NCBI GenBank assembly: GCA_963556255.1
Contig: OY744605.1
Coordinates: forward strand, 9,169,873-9,233,872
Direction: 5' to 3'
Origin: Allolobophora icterica
Lineage: Eukaryota > Annelida > Clitellata > Crassiclitellata > Lumbricidae
Length of the DNA stretch: 64,000 nucleotides
Every line of letters begins with the position of its first letter. Positions within the stretch are counted from its first letter, which is position 1. The notes beneath the pieces were generated by a model, which saw nothing but the letters and a program-made list of their open reading frames with translations, searched no databases and was not told where the DNA came from. A program made the translations under genes and the position numbers. Shown piece after piece: positions 55,563-64,000 of this stretch.

Positions 55563-57892
55563 AAAAAGACGAAGGTACACGTGGAAATCACCAGGAGACA
55601 GGGAAAGATACCAGCTGGATTACATAATGGTAAGGCAGAGGTACAGAAATAGTGTGAAGAATGCGAGAGCCCTTCCCGGGGCAGATGCAGATACAGACCA
55701 TAACATGGTAGCTATGACAGTGAGCCTACAACTTAAGTTCATCAAAAAGAAAAGAGTGAAGAAAATGAAGTGGAACAAAGAAATGATAAAAACAAAGATG
55801 GGAGAAGTATCGAAGAACCTAGAGGAAAAAGTAGAAAATCTAAAAGAGGGAACAAAAACAGAAGAGAGGTGGACGAACCTAAAAGAGGCATTGATGAAAG
55901 AGGCGACTGAAACGATAGGATTCCAAAAGGAAAACGAACCACGTAAACCATGGATAACAACAGAGATGATAAAAGACATGGAGGAGAGAAGAAAATGGAA
56001 ACATCAAAGTACAGAGGAGGCTAAACAGGAATATAGAAGACTTAACAACCAGCTGAGAAGAACAACGGATAAAGCAAGAGAAATGTGGTGGGAGGAGCAG
56101 TGCAGAGAACTGGAACTCCTGCAGGAACAGGGGCGAAGCGATTTGGTGTACGGTAAAATAAAATCACTAAGCAAGAAGCAAAATACAGGAAGAGGAGGTG
56201 CAATCAAGAGCAAGGACGGCAGACTACTGGAGGACGCAGATGATATAAGGGAAAGATGGAAGGAATATGTGGAGGAATTATATACAGGAAGTGGAAGCAT
56301 CGAGGAAGAAATGAGGAAACAAGAACGGAAGCAGGAAGAAACACAGGTGGAGGACGGCATGGGTCCGGAGGTGATGAGAGAGGAGGTCTTGGCTGCAATT
56401 AAGGACATGAAGAATGGGAAGTCGGAAGGAATTGACAACATCCCAATAGAAATACTCAGAAATCTTGGAGAGAAGGCAATGAGCGAGGTGGTGCAACTAT
56501 GCCGGGACATCTACAACACGGGAGAATGGCCAAAGGACTTCCTGCAGACAATAATTATACCAATACAGAAGAAGCAGAATGCAACAAATTGCGAAGACCA
56601 TCGCACGATAAGCCTTCTGACACATGCATCAAAAATCCTGCTAAGAATTATAACAAAGAGACTGCAGACAAAGGCGGAAGCAGAAAATTGCTTGGGAGAG
56701 GACCAATATGGGTTTAGAAAGGGAAAGGGGACAAGAGATGCGATAGCAGCATTGAGGATAATAGCAGAAAGAAGCATCCAACATGACCAAGACATATATA
56801 TCTGCTTCGTCGACTATGAAAAAGCTTTCGACAGAGTAGACTGGAGAAAGCTAATGGGAATACTGAGAAGAAAAGGGGTGGATTGGAGAGAAAGAAGATT
56901 GATAGGTAATCTATACATGGGACAAAGAGTGAAAATAAGAGTTGATGGAGAGTACTCAGAACCAGGAAAAATAGGAAGAGGGGCAAGACAAGGATGCCCA
57001 CTGTCACCAATCCTATTCAACATCTATATAGAAGAGATCATAAGAGAAACGCTAGACGATATGGAGGAGGGGATAAAGGTAGGAGGAAGAAGGGTGAAGG
57101 CATTGAGATTTGCAGATGACCAGGCGATGCTGGCAACTAGCCAGGAGGGCTTACAAAGGATGATGGATCGTCTAAATACGGTATCACTGGAATATGAAAT
57201 GAAAATAAACGTAAAGAAGACAAAGGTAATGAAGATAAACAAGAGAAGCGGTATAATACCACAAACAATAAAGATCACACTAAACGGACAAGAAATAGAA
57301 CAGGTGGAGAAGTTTTGCTATCTAGGAAGTGTGATCACAGACGATGCAAGATGCCACGAGGAAATAAAAAGAAGAATATCCATGGGAAAAGATGCATTTT
57401 ACAAAAGAGGAGAGCTGATGAGAGGAACCTTAAGCAAGAATCTAAAGAAGAGAATGGTGAAGACACTGGTGTGGAGTGTGGTGCTGTACGGCTCCGAGAC
57501 ATGGACAATGAGGAAGGACGACATAAAAAGATTGGAGGCCTTCGAGATGTGGGTGTGGCGCAGAATGGAGAGAGTTAGCTGGGTGGAACGGAGGACGAAC
57601 GAGGAAATCCTGCAAATGGTAGAAGAACAAAGATCACTCATAAGTACTATACGCGGACGACAAAGGAAATGGATCGGGCACATCCTAAGGAGTGAGACAC
57701 TGCTAAGAGACATCATGGAGGGAAGGATGGAGGGGAGAAAGACGCGAGGAAGACCGAGGGCAATGCTGCTAGACTGGATGATGACAAAAGAAGAAGGATA
57801 CAGTGGACTGAAGAGAAGAGCACAAGACAGAGAACGATGGCGTCATTGGTCATACGAACCTGCCAATGGGCAGAGAACATAAAGAAGAAGAA
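55563..57892 (+). mobile_element. RTE-type LINE insertion, 5'-truncated, 2330 bp
   Basis: Target-site duplication GTATAACTCT at 55553-55562 and 57893-57902. It ends with (AAG)n after the stop codon. The 5' truncation lies inside the endonuclease domain. Confidence 0.9.
55627..57882 (+). CDS. RTE-type LINE reverse transcriptase, uninterrupted 751-codon frame
   Basis: It codes for the reverse transcriptase half of an RTE-clade LINE polyprotein. The frame is already open upstream of this ATG ([20 protein letters not shown]), showing the end of an APE endonuclease; DADTDHNMV is that domain's final Asp-His motif. RT motifs: [65 protein letters not shown] (about residue 494), [14 protein letters not shown]. 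The C-terminal domain carries [31 protein letters not shown] and [11 protein letters not shown]. There is no RNase H. No stop or frameshift over 2.25 kb means a recent insertion. It lacks a complete endonuclease and cannot be autonomous. Confidence 0.93.
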   Translation: MVRQRYRNSVKNARALPGADADTDHNMVAMTVSLQLKFIKKKRVKKMKWNKEMIKTKMGEVSKNLEEKVENLKEGTKTEERWTNLKEALMKEATETIGFQKENEPRKPWITTEMIKDMEERRKWKHQSTEEAKQEYRRLNNQLRRTTDKAREMWWEEQCRELELLQEQGRSDLVYGKIKSLSKKQNTGRGGAIKSKDGRLLEDADDIRERWKEYVEELYTGSGSIEEEMRKQERKQEETQVEDGMGPEVMREEVLAAIKDMKNGKSEGIDNIPIEILRNLGEKAMSEVVQLCRDIYNTGEWPKDFLQTIIIPIQKKQNATNCEDHRTISLLTHASKILLRIITKRLQTKAEAENCLGEDQYGFRKGKGTRDAIAALRIIAERSIQHDQDIYICFVDYEKAFDRVDWRKLMGILRRKGVDWRERRLIGNLYMGQRVKIRVDGEYSEPGKIGRGARQGCPLSPILFNIYIEEIIRETLDDMEEGIKVGGRRVKALRFADDQAMLATSQEGLQRMMDRLNTVSLEYEMKINVKKTKVMKINKRSGIIPQTIKITLNGQEIEQVEKFCYLGSVITDDARCHEEIKRRISMGKDAFYKRGELMRGTLSKNLKKRMVKTLVWSVVLYGSETWTMRKDDIKRLEAFEMWVWRRMERVSWVERRTNEEILQMVEEQRSLISTIRGRQRKWIGHILRSETLLRDIMEGRMEGRKTRGRPRAMLLDWMMTKEEGYSGLKRRAQDRERWRHWSYEPANGQRT

Positions 57893-58290
57893 GTATAACT
57901 CTTAAAAGAGGTGTTTTCACACTGAAGATCAGGTTTATGTCTGGTTGCGCGTTTTCTAGCAACATACGTTACTGTCTCTTCAAGAGGTCATTTCATTTTG
58001 TATCTCCATTTTTATGTATGCGTGTGGCCATATAAGTAGGTATCAAGATACTTAATATAGCGCCTTTTATACTGTTTAAGTATCATATCCGATAGCACGA
58101 TCCGTTTAAGACAATTTTTCTCTGAATGATTGCAAGGAGTCTTTGAGGATCTTGGGAGGTATTATGAAGTTCAGTTTAAAGTTACTATCACGATAAAGAT
58201 AAAGATTAGCATTGCAAATATTACGATCACATTAGCATTTGGATTCTCATTTATGCATGTACATTACCATTCTCCTTTCACTTAATTTAT
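57893..58290 (+). other. BMR remnant; no gene
   Basis: 'cttaaaagaggtgtttt' and 'atagcgccttttatactgtttaag' are BMR-like. The rest is unrecognised. Confidence 0.4.
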
Positions 58291-58299
58291 TCTTACCCA

Positions 58300-58570
58300 C
58301 AAATTTATACTTCTGATGGGTAAGATTCTCAGTCTTGCCCCTCAAAATTCCATCTTTCACATCCTCAAATTCATCTAACCGGTTCTGTCCATAATTCAAT
58401 CTTTCCTATAATTAATTTCAACTTTTCCATCTTCAATTCCATCTTTACTCTCCTTCAGTTCAATCTTTTTCAACGTCAATTCTTTTCTTTCCATACTTAA
58501 AATTCCATCTTTTCCATCATTAATTCCATCTTTTCATTGTCCTCATCTTTCATCATATTTCGCCTCGTTT
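58300..58570 (+). repeat. Degenerate TTCCATCTTT repeat
   Basis: 'attccatctttcac', 'aattccatcttttcc' and similar phrases recur about ten times. Confidence 0.7.
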
Positions 58571-58663
58571 TCTTCTCCTACTTCTTAGACTATGTCGAGG
58601 CTTCCATCCGAAATAAAAGTTTTCTTTTCATTCATAAATATGACGATAAGCTGTCATAAAATC

Positions 58664-58706
58664 CGCGGCTTTTGACCATAAAAATTTTTTATGGTCAAAA
58701 GCCGCG
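58664..58706. other. 43-bp perfect hairpin palindrome
   Basis: Two 21-base arms (CGCGGCTTTTGACCATAAAAA and its exact complement) are separated by a single T. Not followed by a convincing gene. Confidence 0.9.
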
Positions 58707-59220
58707 AATAATTTTTTATTCTTGTGTTTATTGGCGCGCCGGGATCTCAGCGCGTTTCCTCAGTCTAGCACCTGCCCGTTGGGACATGGACAATCGCATC
58801 CAGTGGAGTAATGTTTGACCTTAAATTAGGTTTCACCTGATAACTCCCGTAACAATTCCGGCCATCGGGGCGACACCAATCCGGCTACTCCTTCGATGAC
58901 TGGGTCCACTTTACGAAAATGCACACGTGTGCTTTGTTTTCCTTTTAAATGGCTTTCTGAACTCTCATGAAAGTGACCTTTGAAGTCGCTCTTTGAGGTC
59001 GTCCGAGTGGATCCGCCTTCTGCCTAAGTTAATCGTTCGCCTATGCCTCTAGAGTTCGTCTCCAGGTGTGAGCCGTGACAGAGAACCTGCTCCACTGGAT
59101 AAGGAGAGGACACCTTTTTTAGATTTAACATCCGCCATACAAATATAGGGTGCCGACAATCGTAAAATTGTTGCGATGGATGTATCTCCCAGGTCTTGTA
59201 ATTCGTGAGATGTATTAAAC
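58707..59220. other. No gene recognised
   Basis: No supported feature. Confidence 0.4.
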
Positions 59221-59224
59221 CAAA

Positions 59225-59415
59225 ATAATTTCTGTCGACGTCAACGGCTTTTGTTGTCATAAGATGTCGTAAAATTCTGGAAAACATTCATCACTTATTT
59301 TTTTTATTCTTGTGTTAAATTGAGCTGTGTTATGCTATACCAACAGTGAGAACTGTTCAAAATAAATTCTGTCGACGTCAACGGCCTTTGTTGCCATTAT
59401 GATGTCGTTAACTCA
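59225..59415 (-). repeat. Two BMR module-B copies, minus orientation
   Basis: 'ctgtcgacgtcaacgg.ttttgttg.cat.a.gatgtcgt' at 59233-59273 and again at 59367-59412. Reversed 'gttatgctataccaacagtgagaactgttc' lies between them. Confidence 0.75.
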
Positions 59416-60005
59416 AGATCTATCCCTATTGTTTTTTGCGTCTATAATTAGCAGGAGGTGAGGTTTTGTTGAGTTTGTAAGATGGATCAAATATCTGACG
59501 TAATTCTGGCGGCATTTTGTTCCCGAGAGGCGCAACAGCTACAGGGCTATGGAGGGAACCGCACATTTTAGTGATGAGGTGATGGAAGGGGGAGAAGTGT
59601 TAGGGCGGTCGCCTTGGCCACTGATTGCGGTTGAACTCCTACACCCCTTAAGACACGCAACAATACATTGCATAGCGCCTATCTTCGCTTCCAACATATC
59701 GTGCTTTAACGCATAGACACAGTTTCTATAGATTGACGTGTTGCTGAAATCTTACAGCACCCCGTGCGGTTTACTCATATAAGCCTCTGCGACATGATAC
59801 ATCTCGACCGACTAAACGAATAATCCGCGTCGCCATCTGGCGACCGTCAGACGACGCCCGGAAGTCGTCTGCGGCTGTTAAGAGGGTTTCCCGGATGTGA
59901 CGCAGCGACAGGCGCCAGCCTATTAACGCAAGGTGGCGCCAGTGGCAGGCGCCAGAAGAGGCGCTAATTGTGTTTGATGACGATAGGTCTGAGACGTACT
60001 AACGA
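59416..60005. other. No gene; CAGGCGCCAG repeats
   Basis: 'gcaggcgccag' or a variant occurs three times within 59908-59955. Nothing else is supported. Confidence 0.45.
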
Positions 60006-60009
60006 TGAC

Positions 60010-60245
60010 ATACAAACACACATACACACACACACACACACACAACTATACACGCACACATACACTGCAGACACACATCTACGCACACGCAAACATCTGC
60101 GCATTCATGTAGACACACAGAAGCACAACCAGAGGCACTGACACATACATCCAGAAACACAAACACTCACATAGACACACACAGACACTCACATAGACAC
60201 TCACACAGACACTCATACGCACCAAAAACGCACTTGGAAATTACT
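60010..60245 (+). repeat. CA-rich microsatellite region
   Basis: (CA)n at 60020-60043, then ACACA/CAGACAC/CACATAGACAC phrases. Confidence 0.9.
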
Positions 60246-60339
60246 GTCTACTCGTTACTGACACCATTTGCTCTTAAGTTCGAGCAGACACTTAGGTAAC
60301 GAATCACAGGATCGACATAGGCTGCAGTTTGCGAATACG

Positions 60340-61190
60340 CAACTTCCCGTACTCTGGTAGTACCAGTCCGAAGCCTGTATAAAGAAGGAGGGCGACGCTA
60401 ATAATCTTTGTTATTACACAGCGTTGTAAAACAGCATTTAACCTAGACACCTTAAAATGGAGCTAACAGATGCTATATATACATAGTCATCAGCTGTCTT
60501 TTGCCATGTGTATTGTTTGGGCATTCAGCCTCATTCGATTGGTTAGGCCTGTTAAGGAGGCCGTCAACGGCCATGGCAGCCAACAAATATTGAAAAATGT
60601 GACAATTATTACACACCCTTAAAACGTTATTTATTGATCCTATATTATTTATTGATCCTATATAATCACAAGCTGTTTCATATAGACGCTTTGCGGAGAG
60701 TCTCTCGCATATCAGCCAATTAGGTAAAGTCGACGTGAACGGCCATAGCAGCCATAAATTGGCGAAAAAATGAAACTATTACTCATTAGACACTGTTAAT
60801 AAACTCTGCCTCTGCTCGTTATGAGGTAGTGCCAGTGCAAAACCTGGGTAAAGGAGGAAGATGACACTAATCAGCGTCGTTGAACAGCCAGGCTGTAATC
60901 TAGTCCCCCTCTTGTGGGGGGGAAACAAGTTTCCTGGGGGGATTTTCCACACCAACACGTGTCTACATTACAATATTGCTGGATTCTGGGGGGGAAACAT
61001 CAATCCTGGGGGGGAAATTTACCCCCCCCCCAAAGACGTCTAGATTACTCACTGTTGAACAGCAACTGTCCAACTGCGTGTTCGGAAACTGCAACTTCCG
61101 CGCAATTGTAGGCGAAAGAACAGATGTAGAGTGAGGTCGATGTGGACGACCTCACAGCCACTAGATGTCGTTAACCGAAATTGTAATTGC
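60340..61190 (-). repeat. BMR repeat, minus orientation, with module A and a MITE
   Basis: Module A reversed at 60345-60435 and 60800-60888 (completed at 61054-61085 after the MITE). Module B reversed at 60555-60585, 60725-60770 and 61150-61180. 'gacaccttaaaatgg' is near 60446. Confidence 0.7.
60889..61053. mobile_element. 165-bp G-run-rich MITE in module A
   Basis: Inserted between two copies of GTTGAACAGC (60879-60888 and 61054-61063). The ends are imperfect inverted repeats: CAGGCTGTAATCTAG at the left, and AGTGAGTAATCTAG read inward from the right. The interior has four runs of six to eight Gs on the plus strand and a C11 run. The module-A sequence is continuous when the element and one duplicate are removed. 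A 10-bp duplication would fit a Mutator-like element; that assignment is inference. Confidence 0.75.
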
Positions 61191-61975
61191 AATTACGACA
61201 ATCAGTCAGTCAGTAGCAAGCTACTTCTATGATGCTTTATACTGTCTAGCGCTAGCGCAAATGCTAAGAGCTACAGATTAAGTTAGCAGTTGGTGTTTAA
61301 GCATACTACTGCTACTTAATAACTACTACATGACTTTTATGGGACCAGCATTTCGAAGGGAATTGGATAATTTAATTAATTAATTGGAGAACTTTTAAAA
61401 CGCCTGGATAGCGGAACTATGCGAGGAGAGCGATGCTAATCATATTCGTTAGAACAGAGCGTCGTTAAACAGCAACTATCAGATACGTTTTGTATGGCAT
61501 CGAAAATATTATAACGGAGGTCGTCGACGGAAAAGTTGTAAAGGCGGTTGTAGTTGGATCTCCCGAGTTCGGCAGCCCTCGAATGGTTGACTGGTCCACC
61601 GTCCGATGAGGGCCGAGTGGCCCCAGAGTAAAGTCGACGAATGGTAGCAGAAGTCTCGTAGGTTTCACAAAGTTTATTCTTCACCAAAGTCAGCATGCAC
61701 AGTACGACCCAGGAACGATTTTTTTAACATAACGTGGCTCTTGTTATAGTTTTTTAAGGGGATCCACCATCCGACTTAGGAAACTGGAATCTGTCCGTAT
61801 GAGGTAGCATTATTCCTCCTTACCATTTTTGGTAGTTGTAACTCCAGCTGCCCGCTTAGTCATCCCGCTAGACGCAGCTCTAAAGCCATATTCCTCCCTT
61901 GTCCCGCTTCCTCCTTCTTTATCTCTCTTTGTCTCACTCTCTCTCCCCCTCCCCACATCTCTGTCGCGCCGCCTG
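61191..61975. other. No gene; one module-A remnant
   Basis: Reversed module A at 61430-61480 ('agcgatgctaatcatattcgttagaacagagcgtcgttaaacagcaact'). (TTAA)n at 61368-61386. The frames at 61436-61696 have no family features. Confidence 0.45.
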
Positions 61976-62065
61976 TCTCTGTCCGTCTGTCTCTGTCTGT
62001 CTGTCTCTGTCTGTCTGTCTCTGTTTGTCTGGCTCTGTCTGTCTGTTTGTCTCTGTCTGTCTGTC

Positions 62066-62111
<46 letters not shown>

Positions 62112-62112
62112 C
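61976..62112 (+). repeat. (CTGT)n microsatellite
   Basis: TCTGTCTG with CTCTGTC variants, ending in (CT)n. Confidence 0.95.
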
Positions 62113-62454
62113 AGTCTACCCAATATATACATATAATATAAATTTTGTGTCCGTATATATGAATATTACAATATAACCTTTCCCACATGTAGCCCACATA
62201 ATACTAATATTCCCATGTGGGACCATTACAACTAATGCCACTGAAACTGCCGACAGGGAAAAACCGAAGAACGTCTCCTGGAAAGACGAAGGAGAGTTTC
62301 CGAAGAGGACTGGAATCATTTCCAAGTGTTTGAATAACAACCTCTTTCCTCGTTTCGTCTCGCCTCAAGTGGACACAAATTTCGCGCGATGTTTTTATTA
62401 GTGAGGGCAAGTAGCACTCGCCTCGGACGTTCTTATTTACCCTAAACTTAACAA

Positions 62455-62705
62455 ATAAGAGGGTGCGCTATAGTCAAGTGGTCAGTGTGCTGCACTTTCA
62501 ACCAATAGGTCGGGAGTTGAAACCCCGCCAGGACAGAAATTTGTTTGAGATTTCTTTTCCACAAGCGCCCCCACCCCAGCCAACTCGGCTGTAATGAGTA
62601 CACAGACCGTACACTGTCGGTGGGAATATCAGAGGGCGAGGGAGAGTACTGGCCACCCGTCCTCATACATTATGCCGATGCTAAGAAAAATGAAGTCGCT
62701 AGCTA
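62455..62705 (+). mobile_element. SINE family B copy
   Basis: tRNA-like head 'gctatagtcaagtggtcagtgtgctgcactttcaaccaataggtcgggagttgaaacccc': A box TAGTCAAGTGG; the B-box position reads GGGAGTTGAAACCCC. A body is shared with 32850-33010 ('atgagtacacagaccgtacac', 'ggtgggaatatcag', 'gaagtcgct'). Better preserved than the other copy. Confidence 0.75.
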
Positions 62706-62729
62706 AAGGGACTGTTGGATAGGACCCAG

Positions 62730-62808
62730 AGTTCAACGACATCTTATAGCAACAAAGGCAGTTGACATCGGCAGTAATTATTTTGAACAGTTCTCACCAT
62801 TCGCATGG
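62730..62808 (+). repeat. BMR repeat piece left of the hAT MITE
   Basis: 'agttcaacgacatcttatagcaacaaaggcagttgacatcggc' and 'gaacagttctcaccattcgcatgg' are modules seen at 49037-49130. Confidence 0.75.
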
Positions 62809-62816
62809 CTTCATAG

Positions 62817-63310
62817 CAGTGCATATTTTAAGGAATTTAGACTACTGGGACAAAATATTGGAACTCGTCTCTGAAAAACTTTGATGACCTTTTTCTGGGA
62901 ATTCATCTCCCCGAAAAAGTTTATGACCTTTTTTTAGGAAGTCATCCCCCAAAAAAGTCACCTCCCGAAAACCGTCGATGACCTTTTCTTCGGAATTCTT
63001 CATGACTTTTCTTTAGAAATTCACCTCCAGAAAAAGTTGACGACCTTTTTTTTAGGAAGTTCTCTCCCGAAAAAGTCACCTCCCGAAAACAGTTGATGAC
63101 CTTTTCTTAGGAATTCATCTCCCGAAAAACTTCATGACACCTTTTTGGGAATTTACTACTGGGGCAAATCTTAAAACTCTTCCAACATTTTGTCCCACTA
63201 CTTATACTTTAACCATACATTGCCTGGGACAAATCAGCCTAACTACTGGGACAAATCCTAACACTACTGGGACATTTGTCCCACTAGTTATACAGTTAAA
63301 ATATGCCCTG
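62817..63310. mobile_element. hAT-type MITE, 494 bp
   Basis: 8-bp target-site duplication CTTCATAG (62809-62816 and 63311-63318). Terminal inverted repeats CAGTGCATATTTTAA (left) and CAGGGCATATTTTAA (right, read inward). 'ctactgggacaaa' phrases occur subterminally at both ends. The CAG(G/T)G start and 8-bp duplication are the hAT signature. The interior is a degenerate minisatellite with 'gaccttttcttaggaattcatctcccgaaaaa' units. No coding capacity. Confidence 0.92.
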
Positions 63311-63318
63311 CTTCATAG

Positions 63319-63700
63319 GTTGGTCAATTGCTGTTCAACGACACTGTGTCATAACAAAAATTATTAGCGTCGACCTACTCCTTTCATCAGGCTTGGGACT
63401 GGCACTACCAGAGTGCGAGCAGTGGCATAATATAGTTTAAATTTAACGACACTTTGTGAGAACAAAGATCATTAGCGTCGCCCTCCTCATCTATCCAGGC
63501 TTGGGACTGGCACTCCCAGATTACGAGCAATGGCGGAGTTCTCAATAATTACGCCCCGATAACACTTAAAGTGGTGTGGAATTATTGTCAACAGTTCTTA
63601 CCGTTCCGATGTCATGTTACAGACTTACAGGTTACCTAGCAATAATAATGCAACGACTGGCCTACTAAAACTTATAAGGCGGTATCTGTCTTAAAAGAGG
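63319..63700 (+). repeat. BMR repeat with two module-A copies
   Basis: Module A at 63325-63435 and 63440-63545 in direct tandem. Then 'caacagttcttaccgttccgatgtcatgttacag' (63590) and 'ttaaaagaggtgtgcg' (63692). Confidence 0.75.
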
Positions 63701-64000
63701 TGTGCGAGGAGCTACTCTGCTAACAAAGAAGGCACGGGAGTAAGGGCAAATAGAAAACGCATTGTGTACATTCGATGTCATAGTCATTAATCATTATTTA
63801 TGTTGCTGGCTTTCTAACTGGTACACGTTACGGACAGAAGCAGATCCATAAAGTTACAGAGGGGCGAAAGGGCTTTGACATAGGGGGCCAGCTGACCCAA
63901 TGACTTGGCCCAGCAAACAGAGATGGGGCTACGGCCGCAGTTACCCAAGTATATTGTGCATGTGTGTATATGTATGTATGTATATATTTATGTATGTATG
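63701..64000. other. No gene; (TATG)n at the right edge
   Basis: A (TATG)n-like microsatellite starts at about 63958 and runs out of the window. The rest is unrecognised. Confidence 0.6.

Noticed and set aside
55620..57716. Several minus-strand frames opposite the RTE coding region
   Set aside because: Shadows of the real plus-strand RT frame.
60914..61111. Small Gly-rich frame
   Set aside because: Encoded by the G runs of the MITE; no family features.
62455..62535. tRNA gene on the plus strand
   Set aside because: A and B boxes are present but stems are poor and the sequence continues into the SINE B body; treated as a SINE head.

Overview
The window looks like repeat-rich, gene-poor nuclear DNA from an animal. 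I found no host protein-coding gene, rRNA or functional tRNA. Every long open frame belongs to a retroelement. The mix is a Ty3/gypsy LTR element with an exact tRNA-Leu-type primer site, an I/Nimb-type LINE with RNase H, RTE-type and CR1/L2-type LINEs, tRNA-headed SINEs with (ATT)n tails, and hAT-like and other MITEs. This suits a marine invertebrate, perhaps a mollusc or another spiralian. That taxonomic guess is inference only.

Layout. 1-7.9 kb: simple repeats, a degenerate 17-bp minisatellite array (3.06-4.25 kb), SINE and LINE tails, and long (AT)n tracts. 7.98-22.12 kb: a complete minus-strand Ty3/gypsy element with very long LTRs (2839 and 2534 bp), PBS, PPT and gag-pol. It is disabled by a 16-bp tandem duplication in reverse transcriptase and two in-frame stops. 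It abuts a diverged solo LTR of the same family (22.12-25.63 kb), and all three boundaries carry ATAT. 25.7-27.2 kb: two CR1/L2 3' ends head to tail, then a long (AT)n tract. 27.9-38.6 kb: an ancient multi-module repeat (called BMR here) interrupted by SINEs, a foldback element and LINE tails. 38.6-45.7 kb: a 7.06-kb I/Nimb-type LINE insertion with a twin-priming-type 5' inversion, a 13-bp target-site duplication and a poly(A) end. 45.7-64 kb: more BMR copies, each carrying datable insertions: three RTE copies (one with an uninterrupted 751-codon frame), CR1/L2, SINEs, a G-run-rich MITE and a 494-bp hAT-type MITE.

How the parts relate. The BMR paralogues act as a built-in control. For several insertions the window also holds a related copy without the insertion, so boundaries and target-site duplications can be read directly. 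The LINE frames supply endonuclease, reverse transcriptase and RNase H of the kind used for target-primed integration. The SINEs and short MITEs presumably depended on enzymes encoded elsewhere. The least explained structures are the BMR family, the AGGCGCCGACTT foldback element with a 14-bp duplication, and a minisatellite shared by two unrelated TIR elements.
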